The notes: generated by a model not told the origin, from the letters alone. A DNA stretch of 64,000 bases from Streptomyces indicus (GCF_900100315.1 NZ_FNFF01000022.1:23613-87612), one strand, 5' to 3'. Positions 51,856 to 60,753 are shown, counted from the stretch's first letter. Numbers and translations: made by a program.

Positions 51856-53082
51856 TCACGAGGCTTTACGGGTGCTGCGCGGGAACTCCTGGCCTACGTC
51901 GAGGCCTTGGAGCTGCGCGAGCACTTCCGGCTTCTGGACGTCGAGCCAGTCCACGAACTGCCGGAAGGAGACAAGCCTCACGTCCTTTTTGTCCGCGATT
52001 TCCTTGATGACGGCCTCGACGGCATCCATATAGATGCCGCCGTTCCACTCCTCGAAGTGGTTGCCGACGAAGAACGGCGCCCTGTTTGTCTCGTATGCCC
52101 GCTTGAATCCCGCGAGATACGCCTCGGTCGCCTGCCTGCGCCAGCGCGGGTAGTTGGCGGGCGGTGCCTTGGTGGAGTTCTGCGACTGGTTGGCGAGGAT
52201 GTTGTAGTCCATCGAGAGCACCTCGAAGGAGTGCCCGGGAAAGGGCATCGCCTGGAGCGGCAAGTCCCAGACACCCTGCTTCTTCACGGGCCAGCGCTGG
52301 CGGCCGCCGGGCGAGGAGGCGTCGTAGCGCCAGCCGAGTTCGCGCGCGACGGGCAGCAGTTTGTCCTGGCCGAGCAGGCACGGGGTGCGGCCGCCGACGA
52401 GCTCCTTGTCGTAGTCGAAGGGCAGCGCGGGCAGGTCGGTCCAGCCCGTGTTCGTGCGCCACTCCTGTACGAAGGACTTGGCCTGGCGGATCTCGTCCTT
52501 CCATTGCGCGCCCGTCCAGTTGGCCACCGAGCCCGAGCCCGCGCAGAAGTGCCCGTTGAAATGCGTGCCGATCTCATGGCCGTCGAGCCAGGCCTGACGC
52601 ACGTATTTCAGCGTGCGCTTGATGTTCTCGTCCTTGAGATAGCCGATGTCGGAGGCGCCGACGGGATTGTTCGGCGGACGGTAGAGCCGCTTCTTCGACT
52701 CCGGCAGGAGATAGAGGCCGGAGAGAAAGAAGGTCATCTTCGCCTCGTGCTCCTCGGCCAGCTTCAAAAAGCGCGGGAAGAGCCCGTTGCCGATCTCGCC
52801 CGCGCCGTCCCAGGAGAAGACCACGAACTGCGGCGGTATCTCGCCGGGTTCGAGCGGGACCGGCGCCGGCGGCTGGTTCGGCTGCCTTCCGGTGTACGCG
52901 GTGGAACCGTCACCCAGCGGCTTTCCCTCTGTGGAAGGGGACTTCGGGTTGCCCGCGGGCCGGTGGTCGCCGCCGGAGGGCGAGGGCGGCTTGCTGCCGG
53001 GGCCGCCGCAGGAGACGAGGCCGGCCGCCGCGGCGGCCCCAAGTCCCAGGCCGAGCGCGCCCCTTCGGCTGATTTGCTGCAT
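51856..53082 (-). CDS. Secreted lipoprotein, polysaccharide-deacetylase-like
   Basis: 408 residues. The signal (ISRRGALGLGLGAAAAAGLVSC) combines a twin-arginine motif with a lipobox, suggesting a Tat-exported lipoprotein. After a Pro/Ser linker the mature domain has an NodB-like pattern: FVVFSWDGAGEIGN (Asp of motif 1), HEIGTHFNGHFC (motif 2 with the two metal histidines), and RTPCLLGQDKLL, WRYDASSP. The substrate may be cell-wall or capsule glycan. ATG start; GGGGAC upstream. Lies between the cytochrome operon and the hemL operon, on the same strand. Confidence 0.85.
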   Translation of the reverse strand: MQQISRRGALGLGLGAAAAAGLVSCGGPGSKPPSPSGGDHRPAGNPKSPSTEGKPLGDGSTAYTGRQPNQPPAPVPLEPGEIPPQFVVFSWDGAGEIGNGLFPRFLKLAEEHEAKMTFFLSGLYLLPESKKRLYRPPNNPVGASDIGYLKDENIKRTLKYVRQAWLDGHEIGTHFNGHFCAGSGSVANWTGAQWKDEIRQAKSFVQEWRTNTGWTDLPALPFDYDKELVGGRTPCLLGQDKLLPVARELGWRYDASSPGGRQRWPVKKQGVWDLPLQAMPFPGHSFEVLSMDYNILANQSQNSTKAPPANYPRWRRQATEAYLAGFKRAYETNRAPFFVGNHFEEWNGGIYMDAVEAVIKEIADKKDVRLVSFRQFVDWLDVQKPEVLAQLQGLDVGQEFPRSTRKAS

Positions 53083-53207
53083 AAGTCCCCTGCCTCCGTG
53101 TTGCTCCCCGTTTACGGTGGACGCCCCCTTAGAGGCACAGAGCAACGCCGGGGTTCCAGCGGATTGCGCAAACTTTGCACTCCGTACGAGGAGATCCTGT
53201 GCACGCA

Positions 53208-53244
53208 CGAAGGGCCGGTCACCGTGGCGGTGACCGGCCCTTCG
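53208..53244 (-). terminator. Terminator of the hemL operon
   Basis: Sixteen-base perfect arms beginning CGAAGGGCCGGTCACC with a five-base loop, 20 bases after the stop of the mutase-like gene on the minus strand. Confidence 0.92.
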
Positions 53245-53264
53245 CCTCGTACGACTGCGAACCG

Positions 53265-53957
53265 CTAGGCGCCGAACGCCTTGTCCTTGCCCTTCGCGGG
53301 CTTGGCACCGGCGCGCAGGTGCGCCGGGACCAGGTCGATCGCGGGCTCGCTGTAGCCCACCGACACGATCTTGTCCCCGCGGTAGGTGAACGTGGTCAGC
53401 GAGGCTAGGGTGCACTGCCGTCTGCGCGGGTCGTGCCACAGACGGCGCTTCTCCACGAAGCTGCGCACGATCCAGATCGGCAGCTGGTGGCTGACGCACA
53501 CCGCCTCGTGCCCGCGCGCCGCGTCCTTCGCCGCGTCGAGCGCGCCCATCATGCGCACGACCTGCTCGACATACGGCTCGCCCCAGGACGGCCGGAACGG
53601 GTTGACCAGGTGCTTCCAGTTCTCCGGGCGCTTGAGCGCGCCGTCGCCGACGCCGAAGGTCTTGCCCTGGAAGACGTTGTCCGCCTCGATGAGGCGCTCG
53701 TCGGAGGCGAGGTCGAGCCCGTGCGCCTTGGCGATCGGGGTCGCGGTCTCCTGCGCGCGCTCCAGCGGCGAGGCGACGACGTACGTGATGTCGCGCGGCG
53801 CGAGGTGCTCGGCGACCCGGTCGGCCATCTGCCGGCCGAGCTCGGACAGGTGGTAGCCGCCGAGGCGGCCGTAGAGCACACCGTCCGGGTTGTCCACCTC
53901 GCCATGGCGCATCAGGTGCACCACGGTGATGTCGTCGTCGCGCTTCGGCTCGCTCAT
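53265..53957 (-). CDS. Histidine phosphatase superfamily protein (phosphoglycerate-mutase-like)
   Basis: 230 residues. The catalytic histidine motif is LMRHGEVDNPDGVLYGR; the second histidine is in VCVSHQLPIWI. Residues between form the expected phosphatase core (ASPLERAQETATPIA). Whether it is a true mutase or a phosphatase cannot be read from sequence; a phosphatase is more likely. The ATG overlaps the hemL stop as ATGA, so it is co-expressed with haem synthesis. A 25-residue basic tail is extra. Confidence 0.88.
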   Translation of the reverse strand: MSEPKRDDDITVVHLMRHGEVDNPDGVLYGRLGGYHLSELGRQMADRVAEHLAPRDITYVVASPLERAQETATPIAKAHGLDLASDERLIEADNVFQGKTFGVGDGALKRPENWKHLVNPFRPSWGEPYVEQVVRMMGALDAAKDAARGHEAVCVSHQLPIWIVRSFVEKRRLWHDPRRRQCTLASLTTFTYRGDKIVSVGYSEPAIDLVPAHLRAGAKPAKGKDKAFGA

Positions 53958-55270
53958 GCCGTGGCCTCCGCGGCGGCGCGGGCGGCGGCGGGCAGCGCGT
54001 CCGCGATGCGCTGGACGGCCCGCTCGTCATGCGCCGTGGACACGAACCAGGACTCGAACGCGGACGGCGGCAGGTACACACCGTCCGAGAGCAGCGAGTG
54101 GAAGAACGCCGTGAACCGGAAGGCCTCCTGCCCCTTGGCGTCCTCGTAGTTCCGCACCTCGTTCTCGGTGAAGAACACCGAGAACATGTTGGACGCGGTC
54201 TGGAGCCGGTGCGCCACGCCTTCCTTCGAGAGCGCCGAGGTCACCAGGCCCTGGATCTCACTGGACACAGCATTCACCTTGGCATACGCGGCGTCGTCGA
54301 GCAGCCGGAGCTGGGCGAGTCCGGCGGCGGTCGCGACCGGGTTACCGGAGAGGGTGCCCGCCTGGTAGACGGGGCCGGCCGGCGCGAGGTGCGCCATGAC
54401 GTCCTTGCGGCCGCCGAAGGCCGCGGCCGGGAAGCCGCCGCCCATGACCTTGCCGAAGGTCATGAGGTCGGGCTCGACACCGTCCACCCCGAACCATCCG
54501 GCCTTGCTGGTCCGGAAGCCGGTCATGACCTCGTCGGAGATGTACAGCGCACCATTGGCGGCGCACAGGTCCTTCAGGCCCTGGTTGAAACCGGGGGCCG
54601 GCGGGACCACACCCATGTTGCCGGGCGAGGCCTCGGTGATCACACAGGCGATCTCGCCGGGATGCGCGGCGAAGGCCTCGCGCACGGCCTCCAGATCGTT
54701 GTACGGCAGCACGACCGTCTCACCGGCCTGCGCGCCCGTGACGCCGGGGGTGTCCGGCAGGCCGAAGGTGGCGACACCGGATCCGGCCGCGGCCAGCAGC
54801 GCGTCCACGTGGCCGTGGTAGCAGCCGGCGAACTTGATCACCTTGGCGCGGCCGGTGAACCCGCGGGCGAGCCGGATCGCGGACATCGTGGCCTCCGTAC
54901 CGGAGGACACGAGCCGCACCTGCTCGACCGGGCCGATGCGGGCCACGATCTCCTCGGCGAGCGCGACCTCGCCCTCACCGGGCGTACCGAAGGAGGTGCC
55001 GCGGGCCACGGCCTCCTGCACGGCGGCGATCACCTCGGGGTGCGCATGGCCGAGGATCATCGGTCCCCACGAGCACACGAGGTCGACGTACTCGCGACCG
55101 TCGGCGTCGGTGAGGTACGGACCCTGACCGGACACCATGAAACGGGGCGTACCACCCACGGCGCGGAAGGCGCGCACGGGAGAGTTCACGCCGCCGGGTG
55201 TCACGAGGGCCGCGCGGTCGAAAAGCGTCTGCGAAACTGGGGCGTCATAGGGAAAGCTCACACGAGCCAT
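53954..55270 (-). CDS. hemL: Glutamate-1-semialdehyde 2,1-aminomutase
   Basis: 438 residues, class III PLP enzyme that makes 5-aminolevulinate for haem and related tetrapyrroles. Hallmarks: PGGVNSPVRAFRAVGG, SSGTEATMSAIRLARG, CYHGHVDALL, ISDEVMTGFR and the PLP lysine in DLMTFGKVMGGGFPAAAFGG. ATG MARVSFPYDAP. With complex I and cytochrome c assembly genes in the same window, it fits a respiratory neighbourhood. Divergent from an unknown gene. Confidence 0.97.
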   Translation of the reverse strand: MARVSFPYDAPVSQTLFDRAALVTPGGVNSPVRAFRAVGGTPRFMVSGQGPYLTDADGREYVDLVCSWGPMILGHAHPEVIAAVQEAVARGTSFGTPGEGEVALAEEIVARIGPVEQVRLVSSGTEATMSAIRLARGFTGRAKVIKFAGCYHGHVDALLAAAGSGVATFGLPDTPGVTGAQAGETVVLPYNDLEAVREAFAAHPGEIACVITEASPGNMGVVPPAPGFNQGLKDLCAANGALYISDEVMTGFRTSKAGWFGVDGVEPDLMTFGKVMGGGFPAAAFGGRKDVMAHLAPAGPVYQAGTLSGNPVATAAGLAQLRLLDDAAYAKVNAVSSEIQGLVTSALSKEGVAHRLQTASNMFSVFFTENEVRNYEDAKGQEAFRFTAFFHSLLSDGVYLPPSAFESWFVSTAHDERAVQRIADALPAAARAAAEATA

Positions 55271-55508
55271 GGTGTCAGAGGCTTCGGGCTTCCTGCGGAC
55301 CGGTGATTCCCGTAGCGGGCGGACGGCCGTCGACAGCGGTTCGGCGGCCCGGGCTGGGGGTCCGGGGCTCGTCCCCGGGACAATGCAGCCCTCGCACGTT
55401 TCACCGCCGGGCCGTGGGGGAGGTCACTGTCACGATGATCGGGTTGCGCGGCGGGGGCGCTGCCGTCTACAAAGCGAGTCGGGCGACAAAGCAGTCTGGG
55501 TGAACGAT
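55271..55508. other. Divergent promoter region of hemL and the 55509 gene
   Basis: 238 bases. A plus-strand reading frame continues through it upstream of the chosen start, but its translation is arginine/glycine-rich and unlike the conserved part. No clear -35/-10 or operator was found. Confidence 0.5.
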
Positions 55509-56105
55509 ATGCATCGCGGTGGAGGGCTGGGCGAGGGGACCGGTGACCAGGGTGCCCTCGGACCGCGACGTGCCCGTCGGGGCAAGCACCGGCGCGACCA
55601 GCGCGAGAGCGAGGCGCAGGCGCCCACTCCGGCGAAGGCTGAGCACACGGGAATCAGGAGTGGCCGGGTGGGGGTGACCTACAAGTACTTCGGTGCTCCC
55701 GACGGGGCCACTGCGGCCCGCGTCCCGATCTCGATGCGCCCGGAGGAGCTCGGCGGTGACGAGCTCGGCATGGGCGGCATGTTCACCAAGATCAAGCCGG
55801 AGACGATGGCCGCGATGGTCCTCACGGGCATCGAGGGCATACCGCTGCACAAGGTCCCGCCGCTCGAACTGGTCGTGCTGCACCCCGACTACGCGGTGGT
55901 CAAGCTCCCGATGACGGTCGTCGACCCCCTTCGGGGCATCGGCGAGGAGGCGGTGGGCGCGGCGGCCTTCATCTGGTCGACGGTGCCGGACCGGGGCGGT
56001 CCGCGCGATGCGTTCAACGTCTACCAACTGCTGCATGAGTGGCAGGACTTCAGCCACCGGCTGCATGAGGCCGGGCATCAGCCTTATTGCCTGGTCTGGC
56101 CGTAA
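55509..56105 (+). CDS. Conserved actinobacterial protein of unknown function
   Basis: 198 residues from ATG (MHRGGGLGEGTGDQ); a GTG three codons earlier is possible. The first 60 residues are basic and disordered; the rest is compact and well conserved in look: RVGVTYKYFGAPDGATAARVPI, GMGGMFTKIKPETMAAMVLTG, and the end FNVYQLLHEWQDFSHRLHEAG. No membrane helix. I recall a similar hypothetical protein beside hemL in other Streptomyces. No function is proposed. Confidence 0.78.
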   Translation: MHRGGGLGEGTGDQGALGPRRARRGKHRRDQRESEAQAPTPAKAEHTGIRSGRVGVTYKYFGAPDGATAARVPISMRPEELGGDELGMGGMFTKIKPETMAAMVLTGIEGIPLHKVPPLELVVLHPDYAVVKLPMTVVDPLRGIGEEAVGAAAFIWSTVPDRGGPRDAFNVYQLLHEWQDFSHRLHEAGHQPYCLVWP

Positions 56106-56260
56106 GGGTTTCGCGGGGGCGGGCTTCGGGTGGGGCGGCTTCGCGAAGGCGCTTCGTGAGGGCGGGCTTCGCAGGTGTGGGCTTCGAGTGGGGCGGGTTT
56201 CGCGGGGGCGGGCTTCTCGGATGCGGGCTTCTCGGGTGCGGCCCGGGCCGGCATCGGGCG
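56106..56260. repeat. Degenerate GGGCTTCG-type repeats
   Basis: At least eight imperfect copies of GGCGGGCTTC or GCGGGCTTCTCGG at intervals of about 15-25 bases, with GGCTTCGGGTGGGGCGG and GGCTTCGAGTGGGGCGG as the best pair. They fill most of the gap before the YihY-like gene. Confidence 0.7.
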
Positions 56261-56388
56261 GGCCCTGATGACGTCGGAGCATGGTGCGCGGGTGGGGCCG
56301 CTCCCCGATCGGGTGCGCAGCGGTCGCCGGGCGGTGTGTCCGAGGACTTGACTGGGGGCGACGGCGCGGCGCACCAGCGGGAGGCGGC

Positions 56389-57318
56389 ATGGCCCGTTCG
56401 GCGCGAGGGGCGCGGCCGCGGACGCGCGCCGGACGTCTGAGGGCGGGGACCGGGCGCCTGAAGGCGGGAGCCGGGCAGCTTCGGACGCGCGCGGAGCACT
56501 TGCGTACGAGTGCGGAGGCGCGGTTTCCCGTCGTGGGCGAGGTGACCGGCCGGCTGCTGTCGGCGAACCTTCTGGATGCGGCGACCCGGCTGGCCGCGCA
56601 GGCCTTCCTCGCTTCGATTCCGCTGCTGTTCGCCGTTGCCGCGTTCACCCCGTCCGGCGTCCGTGAGCAGCTCCGGGAGAGTCTGCGGGGCCTGTTCGGG
56701 CTGACCGGCCGGGCCGACCTGGAGCTTCAGCAGGTCCTCGGGAACTCCTCCGGCGAGCTGCGTGAGACCACCGGCGTCATCGGGCTCGCGCTGGCGCTCG
56801 CCTCGGCGACGAGTTTCAGCCGCGCCATGGCCCGGGTCTGCGAGCGGGCCTGGCAGCTGCCGAAGGCGTCGACCAGGATCGCGGCCTGGCGCTGGCTGGT
56901 GTGGCTGGGCGCGCTCGTGGTGTTCGTGCTGGTCCAGGGGCCGGTGCGGGAGGGCTTCGGGGCGGGGATGTGGCTGGGCGCGCCCCTGCTCTTCCTGCTC
57001 AGCACTCTCGTATGGCTGTGGACCCAGCATCTTCTGCTGGCCGGCCGTGTGGCCTGGCTGCCGCTGCTGCCGGGCGCCCTCCTGGCGGCGGCCGCCACGA
57101 ACACCCTCGCGCTGTCCGCGCGCCTGTACATGCCGGCGGCGCTCAACCGGGCGCTGGGCGAATACGGTTCGCTCGGCCTGGTGCTGACCTTGCTGTCCTG
57201 GCTGATCCTGGTCTGCACCGCGATCACCTTCGCGGTGACCATCGGTGCCGTGGCCGCGCAGGAGCCGCCGCTGGACCGCCTTCTGGACCGGGGGCGCGGG
57301 CCGCATCCCGTGTCCTGA
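56389..57318 (+). CDS. YihY/BrkB-like membrane protein
   Basis: 309 residues. After a basic N-terminal tail of about 65 residues come six membrane helices (first LDAATRLAAQAFLASIPLLFAVAAF). The family motif region includes FSRAMARVCERAWQLPK and RLYMPAALNRALGEYGSLGLVL. YihY proteins were once called RNase BN in error; their true role is unsettled, possibly transport. ATG after GGAGG. The stop is followed by a hairpin. Confidence 0.88.
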   Translation: MARSARGARPRTRAGRLRAGTGRLKAGAGQLRTRAEHLRTSAEARFPVVGEVTGRLLSANLLDAATRLAAQAFLASIPLLFAVAAFTPSGVREQLRESLRGLFGLTGRADLELQQVLGNSSGELRETTGVIGLALALASATSFSRAMARVCERAWQLPKASTRIAAWRWLVWLGALVVFVLVQGPVREGFGAGMWLGAPLLFLLSTLVWLWTQHLLLAGRVAWLPLLPGALLAAAATNTLALSARLYMPAALNRALGEYGSLGLVLTLLSWLILVCTAITFAVTIGAVAAQEPPLDRLLDRGRGPHPVS

Positions 57319-57372
57319 GGGCGCGGGACGCATCTCGTGTCCGGGGCGACGAGGGTTCGCGCGGGCGTGCCT

Positions 57373-57406
57373 GAGCCGGGCCCGCGGGTGGCGGCGGGCC
57401 CGGCTC
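57373..57406. terminator. Bidirectional terminator
   Basis: Thirteen-base arms GAGCCGGGCCCGC and GCGGGCCCGGCTC with an eight-base loop, between the convergent YihY-like and 57474 genes. GTGGTGCAGTGCCC is repeated just after it (57413-57452). Confidence 0.85.
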
Positions 57407-57473
57407 GTGCGCGTGGTGCAGTGCCCAGCGCGGTGTGGTGCAGTGCCCAGTGCAGTGCGGGGGTGCGGTGCGG

Positions 57474-58034
57474 TTACGCGGAGGGCGGGTCGAAGCGCAG
57501 CCGGGGCTCCGGCGGGGTGTAGCGGATCTCGGGCCGGGCCGGGGCCAGGACCTTGCGGGCGCGGGCCCGGACCGTGTGCGGGGTGGCCGCGAGCTGGCGG
57601 CAGGCCTCGCACCAGGTGTCGGAGTGCCGGGCCGCACGGGTGGCCTCGCCGAGCTCGTCGAAGAACAGCGGGTCGCTCTGGTGCGTCAGGCACTCGACCT
57701 CGTAGCGGTCGTCGCCGCGGCCCTGCGCGCCTTGGGCGCCGTGCCCCTGCCCGCCCTGGGCCGTGGCGAGCGTGTCCCGGAGTACGGTGCGGGCGCCCGT
57801 GTCGCGCCGGGTGAACACCCGTCCCTGTGCGTCGAGTTCGGCCAGCGCCCGCTCGGCGTCCGCAGCCGCCTGGCGGTGTGCGGCCACGCTCTCGGGGTTC
57901 GGGCTGAGCGCCTTCGCCGCGCGGCTCCTGGCGCGGTCGAGGGCGAGTTCCACCCGGTGGGCGCGTACGCGTGCCGTGGCCTGCAGCCGCCGGCGGCGGG
58001 CGTGCTTGTGGTCGTCCGGTATGCCGCTGCTCAT
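57474..58034 (-). CDS. Conserved hypothetical protein with a C-terminal Cys/His cluster
   Basis: 186 residues. The first 75 are a basic helix-rich region (RRRRLQATARVRAHRVELALDRARSRAAKAL). A Gly/Gln-rich linker leads to VECLTHQSDPLFFDEL and SDTWCEACRQLA, where one Cys-x2-His and one Cys-x2-Cys could bind a metal. The end is proline-rich. I do not recognise a family. ATG start, no strong ribosome-binding site. Confidence 0.72.
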   Translation of the reverse strand: MSSGIPDDHKHARRRRLQATARVRAHRVELALDRARSRAAKALSPNPESVAAHRQAAADAERALAELDAQGRVFTRRDTGARTVLRDTLATAQGGQGHGAQGAQGRGDDRYEVECLTHQSDPLFFDELGEATRAARHSDTWCEACRQLAATPHTVRARARKVLAPARPEIRYTPPEPRLRFDPPSA

Positions 58035-58353
58035 GCGCGTGCTCTCCTTCGGCTCCCCGAGCCTGGAGCTGACTCCGTACGGCCGGAGTTCTCCGGGAGT
58101 CGACTGTAAGCAGGATGCCGTGGACCTGCATGCGCAATCCGATTCGTACCGTAATCACCGCAGGTCAACGCCGTGTGTACGGGGCATGGACTGGTGACGT
58201 GCGGGCAGGGGCGTGGCAGGCTCGGCCGTACAGGCGGACGGCCGTCCGCGAGGACCGGCCGCGCACAGGGCGGTCGGACGCGGGACCGGCCGCACACAGG
58301 GCGGTCGGCCGCCGGACCGGTCGCGCACGAGGGGGACGAGGGGGACTTCGCAC
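58035..58353. other. Divergent region upstream of corA
   Basis: 319 bases between a minus-strand gene and corA. The left half is less GC-rich (58085-58190) and may hold promoters; the right half is a 31-base tandem repeat. No ORF is supported. Confidence 0.55.
58252..58330 (+). repeat. 31-bp tandem repeat, two and a half copies
   Basis: Copies at 58252-58282 and 58283-58313 begin GGACCGGCCGCGCACAGGGC and GGACCGGCCGCACACAGGGC; a third, partial, GGACCGGTCGCGCACGA, starts at 58314. They end 24 bases before the corA start codon. Confidence 0.85.
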
Positions 58354-59449
58354 ATGCCGATGATCCGCAGGCTGCGCCGCATCGTGCGCCGCGTGCAGCG
58401 CAAGGCGGTGGACCTCAGCCATCCCGCGCGTTCGCCGCTGGGCAGCGCGGTGGTCAACTGCGTGGTCTACCGCGGCGGGAAGCGGCAGTCCGGCGGCTGG
58501 GCGGGCCTGAGCGGGCCCGAGGCGCTGCGCCGCGTGCGCGACGAGGGCGAGGGCTTCGTGTGGATCGGCCTGCACGAGCCGGACGAGCAGGAGATAGCGG
58601 CGCTGGCCGAGCCGTTCGGGCTGCATCCGCTGGCCGTGGAGGACGCGGTGCAGGCGCACCAGCGGCCCAAGGTGGTGCCGTACGACGACACGCTCTTCGC
58701 GGTGTTCAAGTCGGTCTGCTACGTGGAGCACGACGAACTCACCGCCACCAGCGAGGTGGTGGACACCGGCGAGATCATGGTCTTCACCGGCCGGGATTTC
58801 GTGATCACGGTCAGGCACGGCCGGCACGGCTCGCTCGGTCCGGTACGGGAGCGGCTCGAGGCCGATCCCGAGCAGCTGGCCAAGGGGCCTTCGGCGGTGC
58901 TGCACGCGATCGCGGACTTCGTGGTCGACGAGTACCTGAGCGTGGCGGACGCGGTGCAGCACGATGTCGAGGCCGTGGAGACGCAGGTTCTCGCCCGAGG
59001 CGGGCCGCGTCGACCCGGGCCGCATCTACCAGCTCAAGCGGGAGTTGCTCGAGCTGAAGCGGGCCGCGTCGCCGCTGGCCCGCCCTCTCGCGACGCTGGC
59101 GGAGCGGCGCAGTCCGCTGATCGACCAGGGGGTGCAGCCGTACTTCCGTGACGTCGGCGACCACTTGGCGACGACGGTCGAGCAGATCGCGTCCTTCGAC
59201 TCGCTGCTGGACTCGATCCTTCAGGCGCATCTGGCGCAGGTGACGGTCGCGCAGAACGAGGACATGCGGAAGATCACCGCCTGGGCGGCCGTGATCGCCG
59301 TGCCGACGATGGTGTGCGGCGTGTACGGCATGAACTTCGAGCACATGCCGGAACTCGGCTGGAAGTACGGCTACTTGCTGGTGGTGTCGGTGACGGCCGC
59401 GGCCTGTTTCCTGGTGCACCGGAGCTTTCGGCGCAGGGGGTGGCTGTAG
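58354..59449 (+). pseudogene. corA: CorA-type Mg/Co transporter interrupted by a frameshift
   Basis: Reading from ATG 58354 gives a normal CorA N-terminal domain (VWIGLHEPDEQEIAALAEPF, HPLAVEDAVQAHQRPKV) up to about residue 211 (VEAVETQ). From about 58988 the family sequence continues in the next frame: FSPEAGRVDPGRIYQLKREL, two membrane helices and the hallmark GMN in CGVYGMNFEHMPELGWKYGY. Two bases appear to be missing at CAGG-TTCTCG (58984-58993); with two bases added the gene would be 365 residues, a normal CorA length. Without repair only a 266-residue product lacking the pore is made. Sequencing error and true mutation cannot be told apart here. Confidence 0.85.
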
Positions 59450-59493
59450 CGGCGGCTGCCGAGTTCACTCAGGTCAGCGGCTTGCGGGTTCGC

Positions 59494-59925
59494 TCAGGTC
59501 AGCGGCTTGCTGAAGTGGAAGGCCTTGATGGCCATCCGCTCGCGCAGGTAGAAGCGGTGTGCGTCGGTGCGCTGGGTGCCCGAGTCCAAGTCCAGCTCGT
59601 GGCAGCCGGCTTCGCGTGCGTACTGCTCCAGATACGCGAGCAGCGCGTGGCCCACGCCGCCCGAGCGCGCGCTCGCGGACGTCACCAGGTCGTCCACGTA
59701 CAGCTTCTTCAGCGAGCTGGTGTTGACCACCACACGCCAGCCGGCGACCCCCGCGCAGCGCCCGTCGTCGGTGTACGCGGCGGTGAACCGCGGTCCGTGC
59801 GCCTGCCCGTGCGCGGCGATCTCGCGCAGCTGGTCCTCGGTGAGGTGCGGGCGCAGCTCGCGCAGCACGGGGAACACGTCGGAGAGGAGGCGCGGGTCGG
59901 ACGGTTCGACGTCGATGATCTTCAC
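59494..59925 (-). CDS. GNAT family N-acetyltransferase
   Basis: 143 residues from GTG (VKIIDVEPSDPRLLSD). Motif A is DDLVTSASARSGGVGHALLAYLEQ, followed by GCHELDLDSGTQRTDAHRFYLRERM. This ending (LDSG.. AHRFY) is typical of small-molecule or diamine-type acetyltransferases. The longer ORF start has no ribosome-binding site. It converges with corA. Confidence 0.87.
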   Translation of the reverse strand: MKIIDVEPSDPRLLSDVFPVLRELRPHLTEDQLREIAAHGQAHGPRFTAAYTDDGRCAGVAGWRVVVNTSSLKKLYVDDLVTSASARSGGVGHALLAYLEQYAREAGCHELDLDSGTQRTDAHRFYLRERMAIKAFHFSKPLT

Positions 59926-60005
59926 GGGGTCAGCGTAGCCAGGGCGGCGGCCCGGCGCGCTCGGAGCGGGTGGGTGCACGGTGACGCCACGGCGCGGTCA
60001 GGCGG

Positions 60006-60650
60006 TTACGGCTCGGGGGCGGTCAGATAGCGCTGGACCGTGGGGGCCAGCCAGTCGACGATCTCCTCCTTCGACATCTCGACGGCGAGCGGGAAGCGCA
60101 GCACGAAGCGGGCGAGCGCCATGCCGAGGACCTGCGAGGCCACGAGTGCCGCACGGCGCGGGGCGTCGGCCGGGTCGGGGCAGACCCGGGCCGCGACCGG
60201 GCCGATCTGGTCCTTGAGGATCTGCTGCATCCGCTCGGCGCCCGCGGGGTTGGTGGCCCCCACGCGCAGCAGCGCGGTGAGCACCTCGTCCTGCTCCCAG
60301 CGGTCGAGGAAGTGGGAGACGAGGAAGCGCCCGACGTCGGCGGTACGGGCCGGGTCGGCGTGCTCTGCGGGCTGGATCCGCAGCTCCATCGGTGCCGGCA
60401 GGTTCAGGTCGATGTCCGCTGCGGCCGCGAAGAGGCCTTCCTTGCTGCCGTAGTAACGCATCACCATCGACGGGTCGATGCCCGCGTCCTTGGCGATGGC
60501 GCGGATCGTGGCGCGCTCGTATCCGTCGGCCGCGAAGCGTTCGCGGGCGGCGGCGAGGATCGCGGCGCGGGTGGCGTCGGAACGGCGGGGGCGGGAGGCG
60601 GGCTGCGCGGAGGGCTGGTCCGGCTTCTTGCGCGTATCGGAATCTTGCAT
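60006..60650 (-). CDS. TetR family repressor, divergent to a FAD monooxygenase
   Basis: 214 residues. The helix-turn-helix is TIRAIAKDAGIDPSMVMRYYGSKEGLF (about residues 48-74). The ligand-binding domain (LVSHFLDRWEQDEVLTALLRVGATNPAG) is of the TetR C-terminal type 18-like class. ATG MQDSDTRKKPDQ; the reading frame extends upstream only through the intergenic region. Three near-identical 14-base palindromes lie between it and the monooxygenase gene, so it probably represses both. Confidence 0.93.
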   Translation of the reverse strand: MQDSDTRKKPDQPSAQPASRPRRSDATRAAILAAARERFAADGYERATIRAIAKDAGIDPSMVMRYYGSKEGLFAAAADIDLNLPAPMELRIQPAEHADPARTADVGRFLVSHFLDRWEQDEVLTALLRVGATNPAGAERMQQILKDQIGPVAARVCPDPADAPRRAALVASQVLGMALARFVLRFPLAVEMSKEEIVDWLAPTVQRYLTAPEP

Positions 60651-60665
60651 GTCAACGAGCGTAGG

Positions 60666-60735
60666 CCAACGGGTGTTGACAGTCCATCGAGGGGCCTCGT
60701 ATTGTTGCCAACAAGCGTTGACCAACAGGCGTTGG
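60666..60735. promoter_or_regulatory. Three-box operator for the divergent TetR repressor
   Basis: Boxes CCAACGGGTGTTGA (60666-60679), CCAACAAGCGTTGA (60708-60721) and CCAACAGGCGTTGG (60722-60735) share CCAAC-N4-GTTG(A/G). Boxes 2 and 3 abut. Box 1 overlaps the -35 of the monooxygenase promoter; boxes 2 and 3 lie just after the -10. A further half-site, GTCAACG, is at 60651-60657 next to the TetR start. Confidence 0.82.
60676..60705 (+). promoter_or_regulatory. Promoter of the FAD monooxygenase gene
   Basis: TTGACA (60676-60681) and TATTGT (60700-60705) with an 18-base spacer, the best promoter match in the window. The leader to the ATG would be about 42 bases. Confidence 0.75.
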
Positions 60736-60753
60736 CATCCCGAGGAGGCCGTC

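Noticed and set aside
58354..59151. CorA as an intact 266-residue protein
   Set aside because: The last 55 residues in that frame do not match the family, whereas the next frame continues it exactly through the membrane helices and GMN motif.
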